NCBI GenBank assembly: GCA_020746875.1
Contig: JAGTJL010000010.1
Span: forward strand, 1,550,001-1,614,000
DNA from: Rhexocercosporidium sp. MPI-PUGE-AT-0058
Taxonomy: Eukaryota; Ascomycota; Leotiomycetes; Helotiales
Length of the DNA: 64,000 nucleotides
Reading direction: 5' to 3'
Shown here: positions 45,328 through 56,835 of the stretch, in pieces
Layout of the letters: every line of letters begins with the position of its first letter
Numbering within the stretch: position 1 is the stretch's first letter
Translations under genes and position numbers: made by a program
The notes under the pieces: generated by a model
The model's database searches: none
What the model was told of the DNA's origin: nothing
The model's input: only the letters and a program-made list of their open reading frames with translations

Positions 45328-48290
45328 ATGAAGATCCCACCTGGCTTTCTCGATACCAATGGCAAGACTGCCAAAGGTGATTTCGTCCTGACCAAGGGCG
45401 AGGACCAGACTGAACTTCTAGAGTTCGGCGCAACCAGTGAAGACAACAAGATTAGTTGCTATGTCCTCACATCGCCTGGAGACATCCTCGCTTTGAGATT
45501 CGCCCTGAATGCCAACATTGCCGACCACGCAGACTTTGTTATCGATGGAGTCTTGCGCAACTGCCATTCCAATATTCTCTCCAAGTCCTTCAAGGGAGCT
45601 TTCGAGAAAGCAATCTATCAAAGAAGGAAATCCAATGGGAAACAGGCTGGAGTAAAATACTCCAAGATGAAGGTTAAAGAGCGTGGCACAGTCAATGGTA
45701 AGGATCCATCCCCTTGTATATTTGAAGGGACTAACGTTGCAGCCATAGCGTTAACCAATAGTAATACCCCCTCGTCTGTTGGCAGCCTCGAGTTACGGCT
45801 GTATCGCACAGATCCTAGAAGCAGCAAGGAGGCAACGGCCAGTGATGATGAAGCTCAGATTGCAGAGCGTACCGACAGAGCTCCTACATTTGACAGATGT
45901 GCTGAGTGGTATGACGGCAACTCCAATGTCGATTTTGAGGGAACACCTCCACCTTTCCAAATTGAGTAATTGAACTCTCTCGATTGTTAAGTTCAATCTA
46001 ACCGGTAGTGACAGGTTTATTGACCACAAGGATGCTAATAAGGCAGTCAAAGACAGAGTCCTAAAGGATCTGCCAACAACTTGTAAGCTCTGGGCCACGT
46101 TCATCTTTCACCTACGATCGACTGCAGACTTGCGCTGTCTTGGTTTTGACTGTCCAATTTATTATTTAACTCCAGCACCTCCACCACCACCTGATCCGAA
46201 TTTGCTGGCCGAGTCCAATCCATTCACTGCAGGAGTTGTTCGACAGGACACGGTGAGCACAGAATTCGGAAGCTCTCTGGCTGAAGAGTTCACAGAAGGC
46301 ACTCCAACAAATCAACTCGAAGGCACGGAGGTCCAGAAGATCAAGGCTCCCCCAAAAACAGTCCCAGTTACGGCTCCTCCAACAACTCTAACAGGCCTCT
46401 TGAGCCGGATGTCAAATGCGAGTAAAGATAAGTATCTTTTTACTAGAGCGAATTCAGGCGATGGATTTATCAGAGGAGGGGTTGCCCCAACCACAGACTT
46501 ATCGAGCCTCGCAGGAGCTCCAGGCCCTATTGCTCGGTACCATTCGAATCAAGACTTCGGATTCTTCAAAAGCGGCGAAGGTGTCCAAAGAGTGCCAGTC
46601 GTACAACCCTCCGAGCCTGCAACTGCAGCCAATGCATTTAAGAATTCCAAGGATGCTGTTCAGCCAAAGGAGGAGCCCGTAGACGACTACAGCACCCGTC
46701 GAGAATCTTTGGAAAGACATCACATTATTGTTCTGTCTGGAGTCGGTGGGCCAGGCACATCACCTGCACATCAAGCATTCCTCCAAAGGCCTGCGACTCA
46801 GGAGAGCGATACTCGCCCAGCAACTCCTATGCCTGACGACCCTTTCCGTGCTGGTGGAGATAACTTCTCACATGGGATATTTTCAAGCCAACAGAGTACG
46901 CCTAATGTAGTCTCCCCAAGAAGACGAGTTCTTTCTCAACCTCCAGAATTACTGGCGTCAATCGAAGGTGGAAAGTTCAGTCACTCAGGTAGTCCAGGTG
47001 CGGTGTTGGGATCAACTTGCAAGCCTCTGACTCCACCCGTGGCATGGTTAGAACGTCACCCAGTCCCACGAGGATCAACGGGTTTGGATGATGTTTGGGG
47101 TCGCTCTCGCATCAAGCCCAGCGGTTCGACCACGGATGAGCCAGCCTTGCCAGTGAATTCCCAAGACCATAAAAGCAGTCTTGATTTCCAAATTCCCGAG
47201 ACGATCCAAGAACTTCCATCACATCCCGATCTACAAAATGGCAGCTTTATCTTCGCGAAACCAGCAATTCCTGGCCTACACACTCAACAAGAGCCTTTTG
47301 AAACCCAGATCGACTGTAGCAGGGCGCCTTCAGAACCTCCATCTGAGACTGAGACTGAGATTGCTGATCCCGAAGACATTATCAGAGCAGTCAGAGCAAG
47401 TCAGAAAAGCATACAGTCAACCAATAACACTCAAGTCTCCCCTTCTCCAGAGGGTTCTAGCATGTCACCCCGCTTTCCGGAGTCTGGTCGTTTCCCCCAG
47501 GATTCTTCCTGGCCAAATCCATCGCTCAAGTCCGAGTCCCTGGAAGACATCGGTAACCACACACATTCTAGTCCGATTTTAGGAGCCATGCCGTCTTCAA
47601 GTCCAAAGTCAACCCTTGGAAGCTCGCAGTTGTTGATGAGTCAGGGGGGCGTTGGAAGTCCATCTGGTATTCCAACTCAACAAGTCTGGCGTAACTTCCA
47701 CAGCCCAACACCCAGCTCTCCCTCACCCTCCAGCTCTACCACCATCAAACAGAAAAGTACTCCGCAGAATCCAGCACAAGAAATTACCCAAGTACAACCA
47801 TCCCCTAGCCCCGGAAACCCACTTCCAAATGAAAAACCAGCCACTCCGACAGCTGCTCGGCCTAAAACAGTAGAGAAGCGAAAAGTTGAATTAATCACTG
47901 GAAAGCTAGAGGGATCCCCATCACCAAGCAAAACGACGATCAGCCCAGCGTCCCGGAAGTTCGAGAACGTCGAAGCCGAAAGGCTCGCAGCCGAAGCACG
48001 CGTTGCCACCGCCCAGAAGAAGAAGGAGGAGCTACAGAAGAAGCTCGAAACTGCTGAGGCTCTGGTGGAGCAGAGAAAGAAGGTGCGTAAGTCATACACA
48101 ATTGAACTGTGAGTACTGACTTAACCTGCGTCTGCTGTAGATTCACGATCTGAATGAACAGGCTGCTGAAGTTGAGAGAGAGAATGCCGCCATCGAGGTG
48201 AGTGTCTCGCGTTAGAAGCTTTATATCACTAAGCTAAGCATACAATAGGCTAAAATCGCTTCATTATATGGCGTTGGAGAAGAGACTTGA
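45328..48290 (+). CDS. Large low-complexity protein, N-terminal DUF7918-like domain
   Basis: Exons 45328-45965, 46015-48082, 48141-48197, 48249-48290 join in frame to 934 aa. The first 260 residues look globular (FVLTKGEDQTELLEF, VLRNCHSNILSKSFKG, LELRLYRTDP) and continue across the first intron into a helical segment (NKAVKDRVLKDLPTTCKLWA) ending near LGFDCPIYYL. This layout resembles fungal DUF7918 proteins, a weak call. The centre (about 280-850) is Ser/Pro/Thr-rich and presumably disordered. The end is a coiled coil running over the last two small exons (ERLAAEARVATAQKKKEEL, then DLNEQAAEVERENAAIEAKI). No function known; nuclear or scaffold roles are guesses. Confidence 0.7.
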
Positions 48291-48909
48291 GGGCATTGAT
48301 TGGGAGGATGGGTCGGTGTGTGGTAAAAGCGCAATGTTGTTTGTTTGTGTCTGTCAAGTGTCTAGCACAGGAGTTTGGGATTCAAAAAAAATACGACACA
48401 CTCCTCTACACCATTCCAACTCGATGCATACAAAATTGCACATGGTGGATAAATTCACTTCTGGGATTCAATAACGCTGGCTTGTTAGAAGTGGCTTCAA
48501 CTCCGCAACCAGGCTTTCGTGAGATGCATTCCAGAAGTCTTTTTTATCTGCTTCTTCAACAGTAGCAATCCGCACATAGAGTGTTCAACACTTCGGTCTT
48601 CAAAGTCATTAACAGGGGATAGAAAAGGACATCAGAGAGTAGCTTTTTTGACTTGAGAATTCAAAATTTCAAAACAAATCTCTTGGAACTGAAGCATATG
48701 ATTTGTGAGACACTTTTTCATGTTTTTTGATCCTACTGCATCAACCGTGAATCACGATGATCTTGGCATAATCTCAAGTCTAACAGACAGAGTCAGGCAA
48801 GCATAAAGCCAGAAGAATTCATGAACAAAACAGGAATCCGCCCACGTATCATTGATCAAAGACCGCCGCTAACTCCAAGCACGAATACAATCCTTTCGTC
48901 ATTGAAGGC
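48291..48909. other. Intergenic region between convergent genes
   Basis: AT-rich 3' flanks. No coding or RNA feature recognised. Confidence 0.35.
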
Positions 48910-49355
48910 CTAAGTTCTTGGCGTCCGGAGGTTGGCCTTGACTCGCTCTAGAAGCTGCTCCTTGGTGTCTTTTGAGCTTGGATGGAGATTTCTCTGTGGA
49001 AGGTGATGGCATCAGTATGTAGAATTTTGGGTAAGAATACTCATGGCATAGTCTCAAGGAGAGGATTTCCAGCCTTGACAAAACAAGTTTGGAGAAGAGA
49101 GAGGAAATAGAGGGCTCGAAATAAGCAAAGTACAACTACTTACTGCTGCCAGCCATCTCCGCATTTCCTCATATGTCCAAGTTTCGGGATCTATATTAGA
49201 GTCAATAATAGATCTCAATTAGAAAGGTGGTGAGAACACGTACCACCGGTTGGATCTGACTCCTTGGGAAACATGTCCTGTCCCCAGATTGACCATGCTG
49301 CTACTGCCGTGACTATTCCAGAGAATGCTGTAAGTGTTAGTTGTGTGGGTGGCAT
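48910..49355 (-). CDS. Small SAP-like domain protein, three exons
   Basis: Exons 49355-49244, 49190-49144, 48993-48910 splice to 80 aa: MPPTQLTLTAFSGIVTAVAA, then WSIWGQDMFPKESDPTGD, PETWTYEEMRRWLAARNLHP and SSKDTKEQLLERVKANLRTP. The C-terminal half has the helix-extended loop-helix pattern of SAP-type motifs (WTYEEMRRWLAARNLHPSSK). A short hydrophobic N-terminal helix may anchor it in a membrane, possibly mitochondrial. Introns are 53 bp and 150 bp with GTACGT and GTAAGT donors. It looks like a conserved fungal small protein of unknown job. No other frame in the region explains these segments. Confidence 0.75.
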
Positions 49356-50099
49356 GTTCACGTGTAACGTCTGGGTATTTACCGAGGAAGGTGTTCTAAA
49401 CAGAATATTAGCGGGGGAAAGTCATTGTGCTACATTTCAATATCGACATGAGGGTTTCTGAAAGTCTGGAGCAGGAAACGGTGATTCATGATTTCTGACG
49501 GCTTTTGATCCAAATGAAAGGCCCGAGAAGCAGATGTCCGAAATCAAGGCTCATAGTATCGCAGCAGACTAAATACAATACGAGCTTGAGCAATCCGAGG
49601 AGAAAGCTTTATGGAATTCCAAATCTTGCAAGATGGTCTTTCGAAGTGTAAGTAGATTGACTGACCTTTGAGTTCAAAGCTCTGTCAAGAGGAGTTGGCA
49701 TCTTGCTGATTGAGGTGGCGTTGTGGCTGAAGCGATGTTTTCGTGAGACAAGGTAGCTGGTGCTTTCGTAGCTTTTTAGTTGCAAATCAGATCTCGAAGG
49801 AATTTATCGAGGCACAGCAAGGTACAAATACAAAGTTCCAACAGAGGCCAGGTATTGATTCACAGCCTTGCTTCCAGGCATACCGTCATTGCCTTCGAAA
49901 CCTCCCCTGCAGCCACGCGTCAAGCCACAGCAAAGCCAGTACGTGCACGTGATGCAAAACTTATCTTATCAGCGAACCGAAACTGCTGACTAACCATCCG
50001 CACATTGAATTCCAGATTATCGAGAAGCATCAACGGTTCTCAAACCCCGCAAAAAATACACCTTCATTTCTCCAAGACACCGTCTAGAAACCCGCCAAA
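49356..50099. other. Divergent promoter, SAP-like gene / RPL38
   Basis: Spacer between two divergent small genes, AT-rich in the middle. CCGCAAAAAATACACC lies close to the RPL38 start. No gene recognised. Confidence 0.35.
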
Positions 50100-50723
50100 A
50101 TGCCTCGCGAAATTTCAGACATCAAGAACGTAGGTTTGCGTGTGCAGTGCGCCAATGGGCCGAAATCTTTGGAACTGAAGGAGAAGCTAATTTTGGTTGG
50201 CAGTTCATCGAGATTTGCAGACGCAAGGATGCTTCATGTACGTTTACCACAATATTACCTGCGAAAGCTCTTAAAGGGAGAGAGAAAAATTTGGGAGAAC
50301 TGGGATTGGGATAGGAGATTGGAGGAGATTTTGGACCGAGAGGGGAATATTTGGGAAGACTTGAGACTGATGGAATACAGCTGCCCGCATAAAGCGCAAC
50401 AAGAAGTCCTCGCAAATCAAGTTCAAGGTCCGCTGCCAAAGACACCTCTACACCCTTGTCTTGAAGGATTCCGAGAAGGCCGAGAAGTTGAAGCAATCGC
50501 TGCCACCTAGTACGTTGTCCCGTTGAGCAGGAGAAGTTGAAAGGGGAGAAAATGTTGTAGGAGGACTCGGAGGTCGCAGCGCGTCAACAGGATGAAGGAG
50601 TTGCAAAATGGGGATCCTCTTCTGGACCACTTGTGCGAGAGCATGATCTAATTTTCTATCTTTACAGACCTCACCATCGCCGATACCCCAAAGAAGAACG
50701 CCAAGGGAAAGCGAAGCGCATGA
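50100..50723 (+). CDS. RPL38: 60S ribosomal protein eL38, four exons
   Basis: Exons 50100-50129, 50204-50237, 50381-50509, 50668-50723 give 82 aa: [20 protein letters not shown], then [58 protein letters not shown] and KRSA. This matches eL38 across its full length. It is a structural protein of the large cytosolic subunit. Introns are 74, 143 and 158 bp, longer than the window average, as common in ribosomal-protein genes; all have GT-AG ends (GTAGGT, GTACGT, GTACGT). I looked for a C/D-box snoRNA in them and found no convincing box pair. The reading frame is interrupted after ten codons, which hides the gene from ORF searches. Confidence 0.95.
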
Positions 50724-51325
50724 AGAATGATGGACTGGAGCAATTGAATTGAAGGGCAAGGATGGTTTAGGCATTGAACTTCATCTGCAAGGGGCGTCTG
50801 GCATACATGGCACGAACGTGGAATTGCTAAGTTATTATGAAGTAGCAAAGCAGAAATGAAAAGCCACCCAAAACCAAACCAACACTGTCTGTCCACTTTC
50901 GCCGAACACATCTTTGAGTGCCGCAACAAGAGAGATGTTGGAATGTTGGAATAGGCAGGTCATCATTTCTTTTGAAACTGCCAAAATGGATCAGAGCATA
51001 CTGGGTGTTTTCCGTTTGGTTATGGCTTGTTAGGTGTACGTTTCTGGTGCAGTTACGGCTCTGCTCTGGCGATCTTTGCGTAAGCGATGCTGCCTTCCCT
51101 AAATACTAGCACGATCAAACTACCTCTCCCTATTTCCCATACGTTGTTTCTGCTCCTCCATTTTCAACCATTGCAAACATCCACTCACCAAGCTTTGGAT
51201 CCGGATCATCGTCAGACCCTCAGACATTGATTCCAATCACGACAGACCTTCCAATCTCCGTATACACGACTCGGCATCCTTAGCTCCCTCAATCCCAATT
51301 CTATACGGTCTTGAATGACCTCAAG
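50724..51325. other. Intergenic region
   Basis: Between RPL38 and the ABM-domain gene. CT-rich leader sequence lies at 51120-51310; otherwise no feature. Confidence 0.35.
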
Positions 51326-52135
51326 ATGCCCGTCACCGAATTTGCCGTTCTTCCTTTCACTGGCCGCTGGGAACATTCAAGCTACCACGATTTTCCACAA
51401 CCAGCTATCACAGCACCTTACCAAGAACTTCCCAACACTCTCCACGATAAATTCAAAAAGTCTGTAACGGCCAAAGTCGGCTTTTTTCGCTCCATGTCTT
51501 CTCATGCCTCTCCCCAAGCGCTGCGTGAACCACCGAGATCATGTCTTACAATTCCCGACAATATTTTCGTCAAATTGAGGACCTCACACGAAGTTCTAGA
51601 GAGAGTCTCAGGTCATAGATTTCGATTCTTCCAGCAAATCCAAGACCCATCTATAATTCACATCGTTGGGAAATGGGACTCTACAGAAGCACATGCTGCT
51701 TTCATTGCATCCCCCGAGAACCAGCGATTGCTTGAGTTGTTCGGTGACGATGTAAGAACAGAGGGCAGCATGCCAATGGAAATGTATCATTTGGATACCG
51801 ACGTCTTCGACTATCCAGACTCAGAAACCCCCATGGTTGTTGATCGCTCCATCCGTGTGCTTCCAACGGCTTTCCTCCTCTGCTGGGCACAGGGCTGAGA
51901 ACTCTGAAGGGCTCCGCAGTTTTGTAGCCGCTATGAGAAATGCAAGACTTGCTGTGGGTGGGTGGAAGATTGAGAGCCCGAGGGGACTGATGAATTTGTA
52001 CTCTTCTACAACCCTCTGAATACCCCCGCCGACTTTGATGTCGATGACGAAGGGCAGACAGACATGGTAAAGGCGACATTAGCGCAGGTTCATGAAACCG
52101 AGAGATGTGAGATGGTACCGATCGAAGGGCTATGA
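51326..52135 (+). pseudogene. ABM-domain (dimeric alpha-beta barrel) gene with two frameshifts
   Basis: The frame from 51326 (MPVTEFAVLPFTGRWEH) encodes one antibiotic-biosynthesis-monooxygenase-like half with IIHIVGKWDSTEAHAAFIAS and an FDYPDSE linker. It then stops at 51896-51898. The second half is present but split. From about 51830 the +1 frame reads APSVCFQRLSSSAGHRAENS and AVGGWKIES, and from about 51985 the original frame returns with DEFVLFYNPLNTPADFD through a stop at 52133-52135. Candidate sites are C5 at 51828-51832 (extra base) and G4 at 51982-51985 (missing base). The two shifts compensate. Either this is a recent pseudogene or the assembly has homopolymer errors; corrected it would be about 269 aa. 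Such tandem ABM proteins are often uncharacterised in fungi. Confidence 0.65.
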
Positions 52136-53195
52136 TGCTCCTGCTCCGTCTGTTGGGGTGTGATGCTGCTAGGGTGAGGGTCACGGTATAAGAATATACC
52201 TACTGCTGGCAATTGACAGTAACAGCCTGATCTAACGGGTTGCGTTGCGATCGAGATAAGTCCATTGTTATTACTGCGCATAGAATCGAACCATTCGGAT
52301 GTCATCGATGGCAACCACCCCCTTTTCTAAGCGAGCCCTTCCGTTATCAAAACAATGCCAAATGGTGCCCGTTGCCTCCATTGGAGCTAATCAGACTCGG
52401 ATCGGGACGGATTAATAGATACAGAGTGAGCAGTACGAATGTACCCAAAGTGAGTTTGTAATAAAGGCTACATATTGCCAAGCAGCGTCTTGCGTAGAAA
52501 ATGATAGGTTCAAGCAAACAAATACACTTTCGTTATCGAGGCTGTGCTGCCAAGCTACTCCAAAGACGCCATTGCTTTCGTTGCGATAACTCGCTGTTGG
52601 TGCTGTAAGGTTCTCCATAAGGTTTGCTGCTGACCACCCACTGGTTCCCCATTGGCCTTAGGAGAAATGGCGTCGCATTCCCTTGAATCAGGTTACGAGT
52701 CCAAGTAAGAGCCATACGAAGTGAGAGCTTTCCATTAGCTGCATCATTTCCCCCTTGTCCTTGCCTGGTGTTTCTTGCACACGTTCCTGTTCGTCCTATC
52801 TCTAGTTCTCAACACGTCTTTGAAACTTCCAGTGCGGGCAATTGGATAACGCCGGAGTTGCTGACGCTGAAGCGTGACGATCGGGCCGCTGAGACTCGAC
52901 CTGCATGAGAGGCGTCCCGGCCTGACTGCTTGGGCCTCAGGGGTCTGACAATTAGTACTTGGGTAAAAGCAGAGCCCACGCCCCACCACGCCCAATCAAG
53001 TAAGGCTACCCCAGGTCCTGGCAATCCAACCTGGCTGGGCCTCATCTTTCTCTCGCAGTCCTCGGCCAACCTTTGCTAATTGACTGAGTGATGCGCATCC
53101 AGCACAAAGCCTATTCTTCTCTTTGTCCGCGTCTCCCCTTGTTTAATATACTTTCTCTACGACAGTCCGCCTAGACAGAGCATGCGCAGTGTGCA
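52136..53195. other. Intergenic region, promoter of ERG12
   Basis: About 1 kb with only short frames. Pyrimidine-rich sequence at 53112-53160 directly precedes ERG12 and fits a transcription start. No other feature. Confidence 0.4.
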
Positions 53196-54865
53196 ATGAC
53201 CAGCACTCAGACCAGGAGGTCATTTGGTGGAAATCCCCTGAAGACAAGAACTCACTCACGCTCGAGTTCCAGTACAACCTCCATGCCGATCGAGACACCC
53301 TCCGATACCAGCCCTTCACCCTCTCCTGTTCTTGAGATGCCACCGCGCGCGCAAATCGTCGAGATGAGCGACGCCCTGGCGAGGAGCGAGATCAATGGGT
53401 CGCAGAAACCCCGCAGACCAGTCAATGGCAACAAGAGGAAGCAATCGTCCCCAATGATGCCTGCTTTCATGGTCTCTGCGCCCGGAAAGGTCATTGTGTT
53501 TGGAGAGCATGCGGTGGTCTATGGCAAGGTGCATCAATACTTCCTATCGCTGCCTTGGAGCCTTTCTAATGTTTGTTTGTCCAGTCTGCCGTTGCAGCTT
53601 CAATCTCCCTTCGATCCTACCTCCTTGTCACAGCGCTTTCAAAATCAAAGCGCACTATCACACTCCGATTCCCAGACATCAATCTTGCACATACGTGGAA
53701 TATCGACGATCTGCCATGGGAGACATTCTCGCAGCCCGGCAAGAAGAAGTACTACTATGACCTGGTCACTACACTTGACCCAGATCTGGTCGCAGCTATG
53801 AAACCACACCTGGCAAACGTTTCGGCGGATGCGCCTGAAGATGTTCGCAAGGTCCACCAAGCATCCGCTTCAGCATTTCTCTACCTTTTCCTATCTCTCG
53901 GATCACCTTCGTTTCCAGGGTCCCTCTATACACTTCGTTCTACGATTCCAATTGGTGGTGGACTCGGAAGCAGCGCATCGATTTGTGTCTGCCTGGCAGC
54001 ATCTCTGCTCCTACAGATTCGCACACTTTCAGGACCACATCCTGATCAACCGTCCGAAGAGGCACGCCTTCAGGTTGAGCGGATAAACCGGTGGGCTTTT
54101 GTAGGTGAGATGTGTATACATGGCAACCCATCAGGCGTGGATAATACAGTCGCCACACAAGGAAAAGCTGTCGTTTACCAAAGATCAGACTATGCGAAAC
54201 CTCCCAAGGTAACACCATTGTGGAATTTTCCTGAGCTTCCACTCCTAGTCGTGGACACAAGACAGCCAAAATCAACTGCGGTCGAGGTCGCGAAAGTTGC
54301 GACATTGAAGAAGGCACATCCACAAATCACAGATTCGATTATCAATGCGATTGAAAAAGTTGCAGACAGTGCAGTAGAGCTGATTGGGGATGAAGATTTT
54401 GACAGTGAAGAGCTGTCATGTCTGGAGTCCTTGGGGAAACTAATGACGATTAACCATGGACTATTGGTTGCTTTGGGTGTTTCCCACCCTCGTCTGGAGA
54501 GGATACGTGAACTGGTCGACCACGAGGGGATTGGTTGGACGAAGCTCACAGGAGCAGGAGGAGGAGGTTGCGCCATAACTTTGCTGAAACCAGACACCCC
54601 GGCAGAAAAGATGCAACATTTGGCAACTACCTTGCAAGAAGAAGGCTACAACCAATTTGAAACAACCCTGGGTTGCGATGGTGTCGGAGTTTTGTGGCCT
54701 GCAGTACTCAAGAACGGAAGCGAGGATGATATGGGAGGGGAGGAAATTGATCAAGACAAGTTCTTGAATGCGGAAGGGATTGAAGGTGTCGAGGCACTTG
54801 TTGGCGTTCATGGAGAGTCGGGAGAAGATAGAGAAGCTTGGAAATTTTGGAGGGTCGAAGACTAG
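53196..54865 (+). CDS. ERG12: Mevalonate kinase
   Basis: Exon 1 is 53196-53528 and exon 2 is 53585-54865, 537 aa. The intron (56 bp, phase 0) falls right after VFGEHAVVYGK. GHMP-kinase motifs: APGKVIVFGEHAVVYG (motif 1), IPIGGGLGSSASICV (motif 2, ATP phosphate loop), HGNPSGVDN and KLTGAGGGGCAITLL (motif 3). The enzyme phosphorylates mevalonate in the cytosol, feeding sterol, ubiquinone and prenyl-group synthesis. Two features are longer than usual: a Ser/Thr-rich N-terminal extension of about 90 residues before APGK, and an acidic tail (EDDMGGEEIDQDK...). RAM2 follows in tandem, 312 bp downstream. The start is the first Met of the frame; MPAFMVSAPGK is an alternative start giving a core-length protein. 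Confidence 0.93.
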
Positions 54866-55177
54866 ATTTGGAAGATTTGTGGCTGGCGACAGCGCTGCTT
54901 CGGACTGGATTTTGCGCTGGGGATAGCTGACGGGAACGATTCAATTCGATGTATCTATGTACAAGTACCAAGAGCGAGCGAAATACCTAATTTAATGCCC
55001 TATCCAAAATTTGAAATATTGTTTGAGTGCCAATTCCGTCTTCTCATTTCGCGTTAAGAGCGAACACACACTCTTAGTTCTTTGACCTCTGTTGCTATTG
55101 TTCTCGAAGCGAGGCTGAAGCCAGCATTCCCAAAGCCTCGAGGTCTGCATTCTTATTTGCCCCACCATAACTTGACA
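54866..55177. other. ERG12-RAM2 spacer
   Basis: A 312-bp spacer between tandem genes. TGAAATATTGTTTGAG-type AT-rich sequence follows ERG12; no separate gene. Confidence 0.4.
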
Positions 55178-56835
55178 ATGGCACCCAAAGCCTCAAAGGC
55201 GCCCAAGCAGCAAGCAAAGGATCCAGAGCCGTCAAAGGAGTGTAAGTAATTCTTCTCTAAAGTCATATTCTCTACAAAGCTCCTTCCATGGGAACTTCGC
55301 AGCTAAAATAAAGCCTCCAGACCCCACCATAGCCGCGAAGCTCGAAGCCGAATACCTTGCTTCCCGACCCTACCAAGTTCTCAAAGATACCAAAGGCTTC
55401 TCAAAACTCACTGCTGGCGAGAAGAGCGCGTATGCGAATTCGGTATTAGTAGAGACAGGAGCCTGGAGAACGTGGGCACCGCCGCAGCAGAAAGAGTTCT
55501 GGAAGCTGGTCGAGCAGCAGAAGATACCCATACCCCTCCCGAAACCGCAAAGCTTAGGGAAGGATCCTAGAGGTGTTGATCTGGGAAGCTACACGCCTGC
55601 GGAATACAGACTTTACGAAAGAAGGGAGAGAGATCTGAGGAGCTTGAGGGAGAAGAGTGCGAAGTTTAGGAGTAAACGGACGACGGACGGGCGGACTGAG
55701 GAGGAAGTCGAAGAGGAGAGGAATAGGAGGAAATTGCTGGGGAACCTGCAAGGGAGGAAGATGGGTATCTATGAGAGAGACCCGGACTGGGATGATGTGA
55801 TCCCTCTGGCTCAGGATGATGGCGAGGGAGCTTTGGCTGCTATTGCTTATACAGACGAATATGCTGAGGGTTGGTTTACTTTACTTTTGGATTTGAATGT
55901 AGCTGCTAACATTTTCTATAGCTATGGGATACCTCCGTGCCATAATGGCAGCCAAGGAATACTCTCCAAGAGTACTAGCCCTAACAGAACATATCATATC
56001 ACTGAACGCCTCCCACTACACAGTCTGGCTGTACCGAGCATCAACGCTCTTCGCCTTAGGTTCTTCCATCGAAGCAGAACTCGAATGGATGAACCAGGTA
56101 GCACTTGCCAACCAAAAGAATTACCAAATCTGGCACCACCGCCAGTTGCTGATCGAGCACGTCTACACCACAATCTCCACCGACCCAGCAGCCGTCCAAG
56201 AGCTCGCCGATTCGGAGATCGCGTTCATGACCCGGATGTTTGCCGAGGATTCAAAAAACTATCATGTCTGGAGCTATCGCCAGTACCTAGTACGTAAACT
56301 CGACCTCTTCAACCAGAAAGAGATAGAATCCATCGAGATCCTGCTTCGTACCGATGTGAGGAACAATAGCGCTTGGTCCCATCGTTTCTTCGTCGTTTTC
56401 TCTGATCCGAAAATCTCCACCCCAGGATCCAAGGCCACAGAAAGTGATCCCAAAATCCCGGACGAGATCATCGATCGCGAGATCGAGTTCGCGAAAGCAG
56501 CTACATTCGAGACGCCCCAGAATCAGAGTCCTTGGAACTACCTCCGTGGTATACTACGTAAAGGAAGTAGGAAATTAAGTACGCAAGAATGCTTCGCGGG
56601 AGAATTCGTCAAGATCCCGGAAGATGGAGAGGAAGATGTGAAGAGTAGCCACGCACTAGATTTCCTAGCTGATGTCTGGACTGAGATGGGGGAGGTCGAC
56701 AAGGCGGATAGGGTGTTGATCTTGTTGGGAGATAAGTATGATAGGATTCGCAAGAATTACTGGGATTGGAAGAGAAGTCTTTTGAAGGAGGCGAATTTGC
56801 GGGATCAGATGAGTAACTTGAAAACAACGGGATGA
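55178..56835 (+). CDS. RAM2: Farnesyl/geranylgeranyl transferase alpha subunit with N-terminal extension
   Basis: Exons 55178-55241, 55303-55869, 55922-56835 join in frame to 514 aa. The C-terminal 320 residues are the protein prenyltransferase alpha subunit: ERDPDWDDVIPL, DDGEGALAAIAYTDEY, then five PFTA repeats with WLYRAST, IWHHRQLL, VWSYRQYLV, AWSHRFFVV and PWNYLRGIL. With a beta subunit it attaches farnesyl or geranylgeranyl groups to CAAX proteins. Unusually, about 195 residues precede MGIYERDP in the same frame without a stop: a Lys/Pro-rich start (MAPKASKAPKQQAKDPEPSK), a globular stretch (KLTAGEKSAYANSVLVETG, FWKLVEQQKIPIPL) and an Arg/Glu coiled region. Internal start at MGIYERDP (55760) would give the usual length. 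The extension could be a fused separate gene. Confidence 0.88.

Noticed and set aside
47677..48099. Minus-strand 140-residue frame
   Set aside because: Antisense of the Ser/Pro-rich part and coiled coil of the large gene.
50122..50510. Frames of 124 and 136 residues around RPL38
   Set aside because: They read through introns of the eL38 gene and in the wrong frame.
50130..50667. snoRNA inside RPL38 introns
   Set aside because: No paired C and D boxes or H/ACA signature could be seen.
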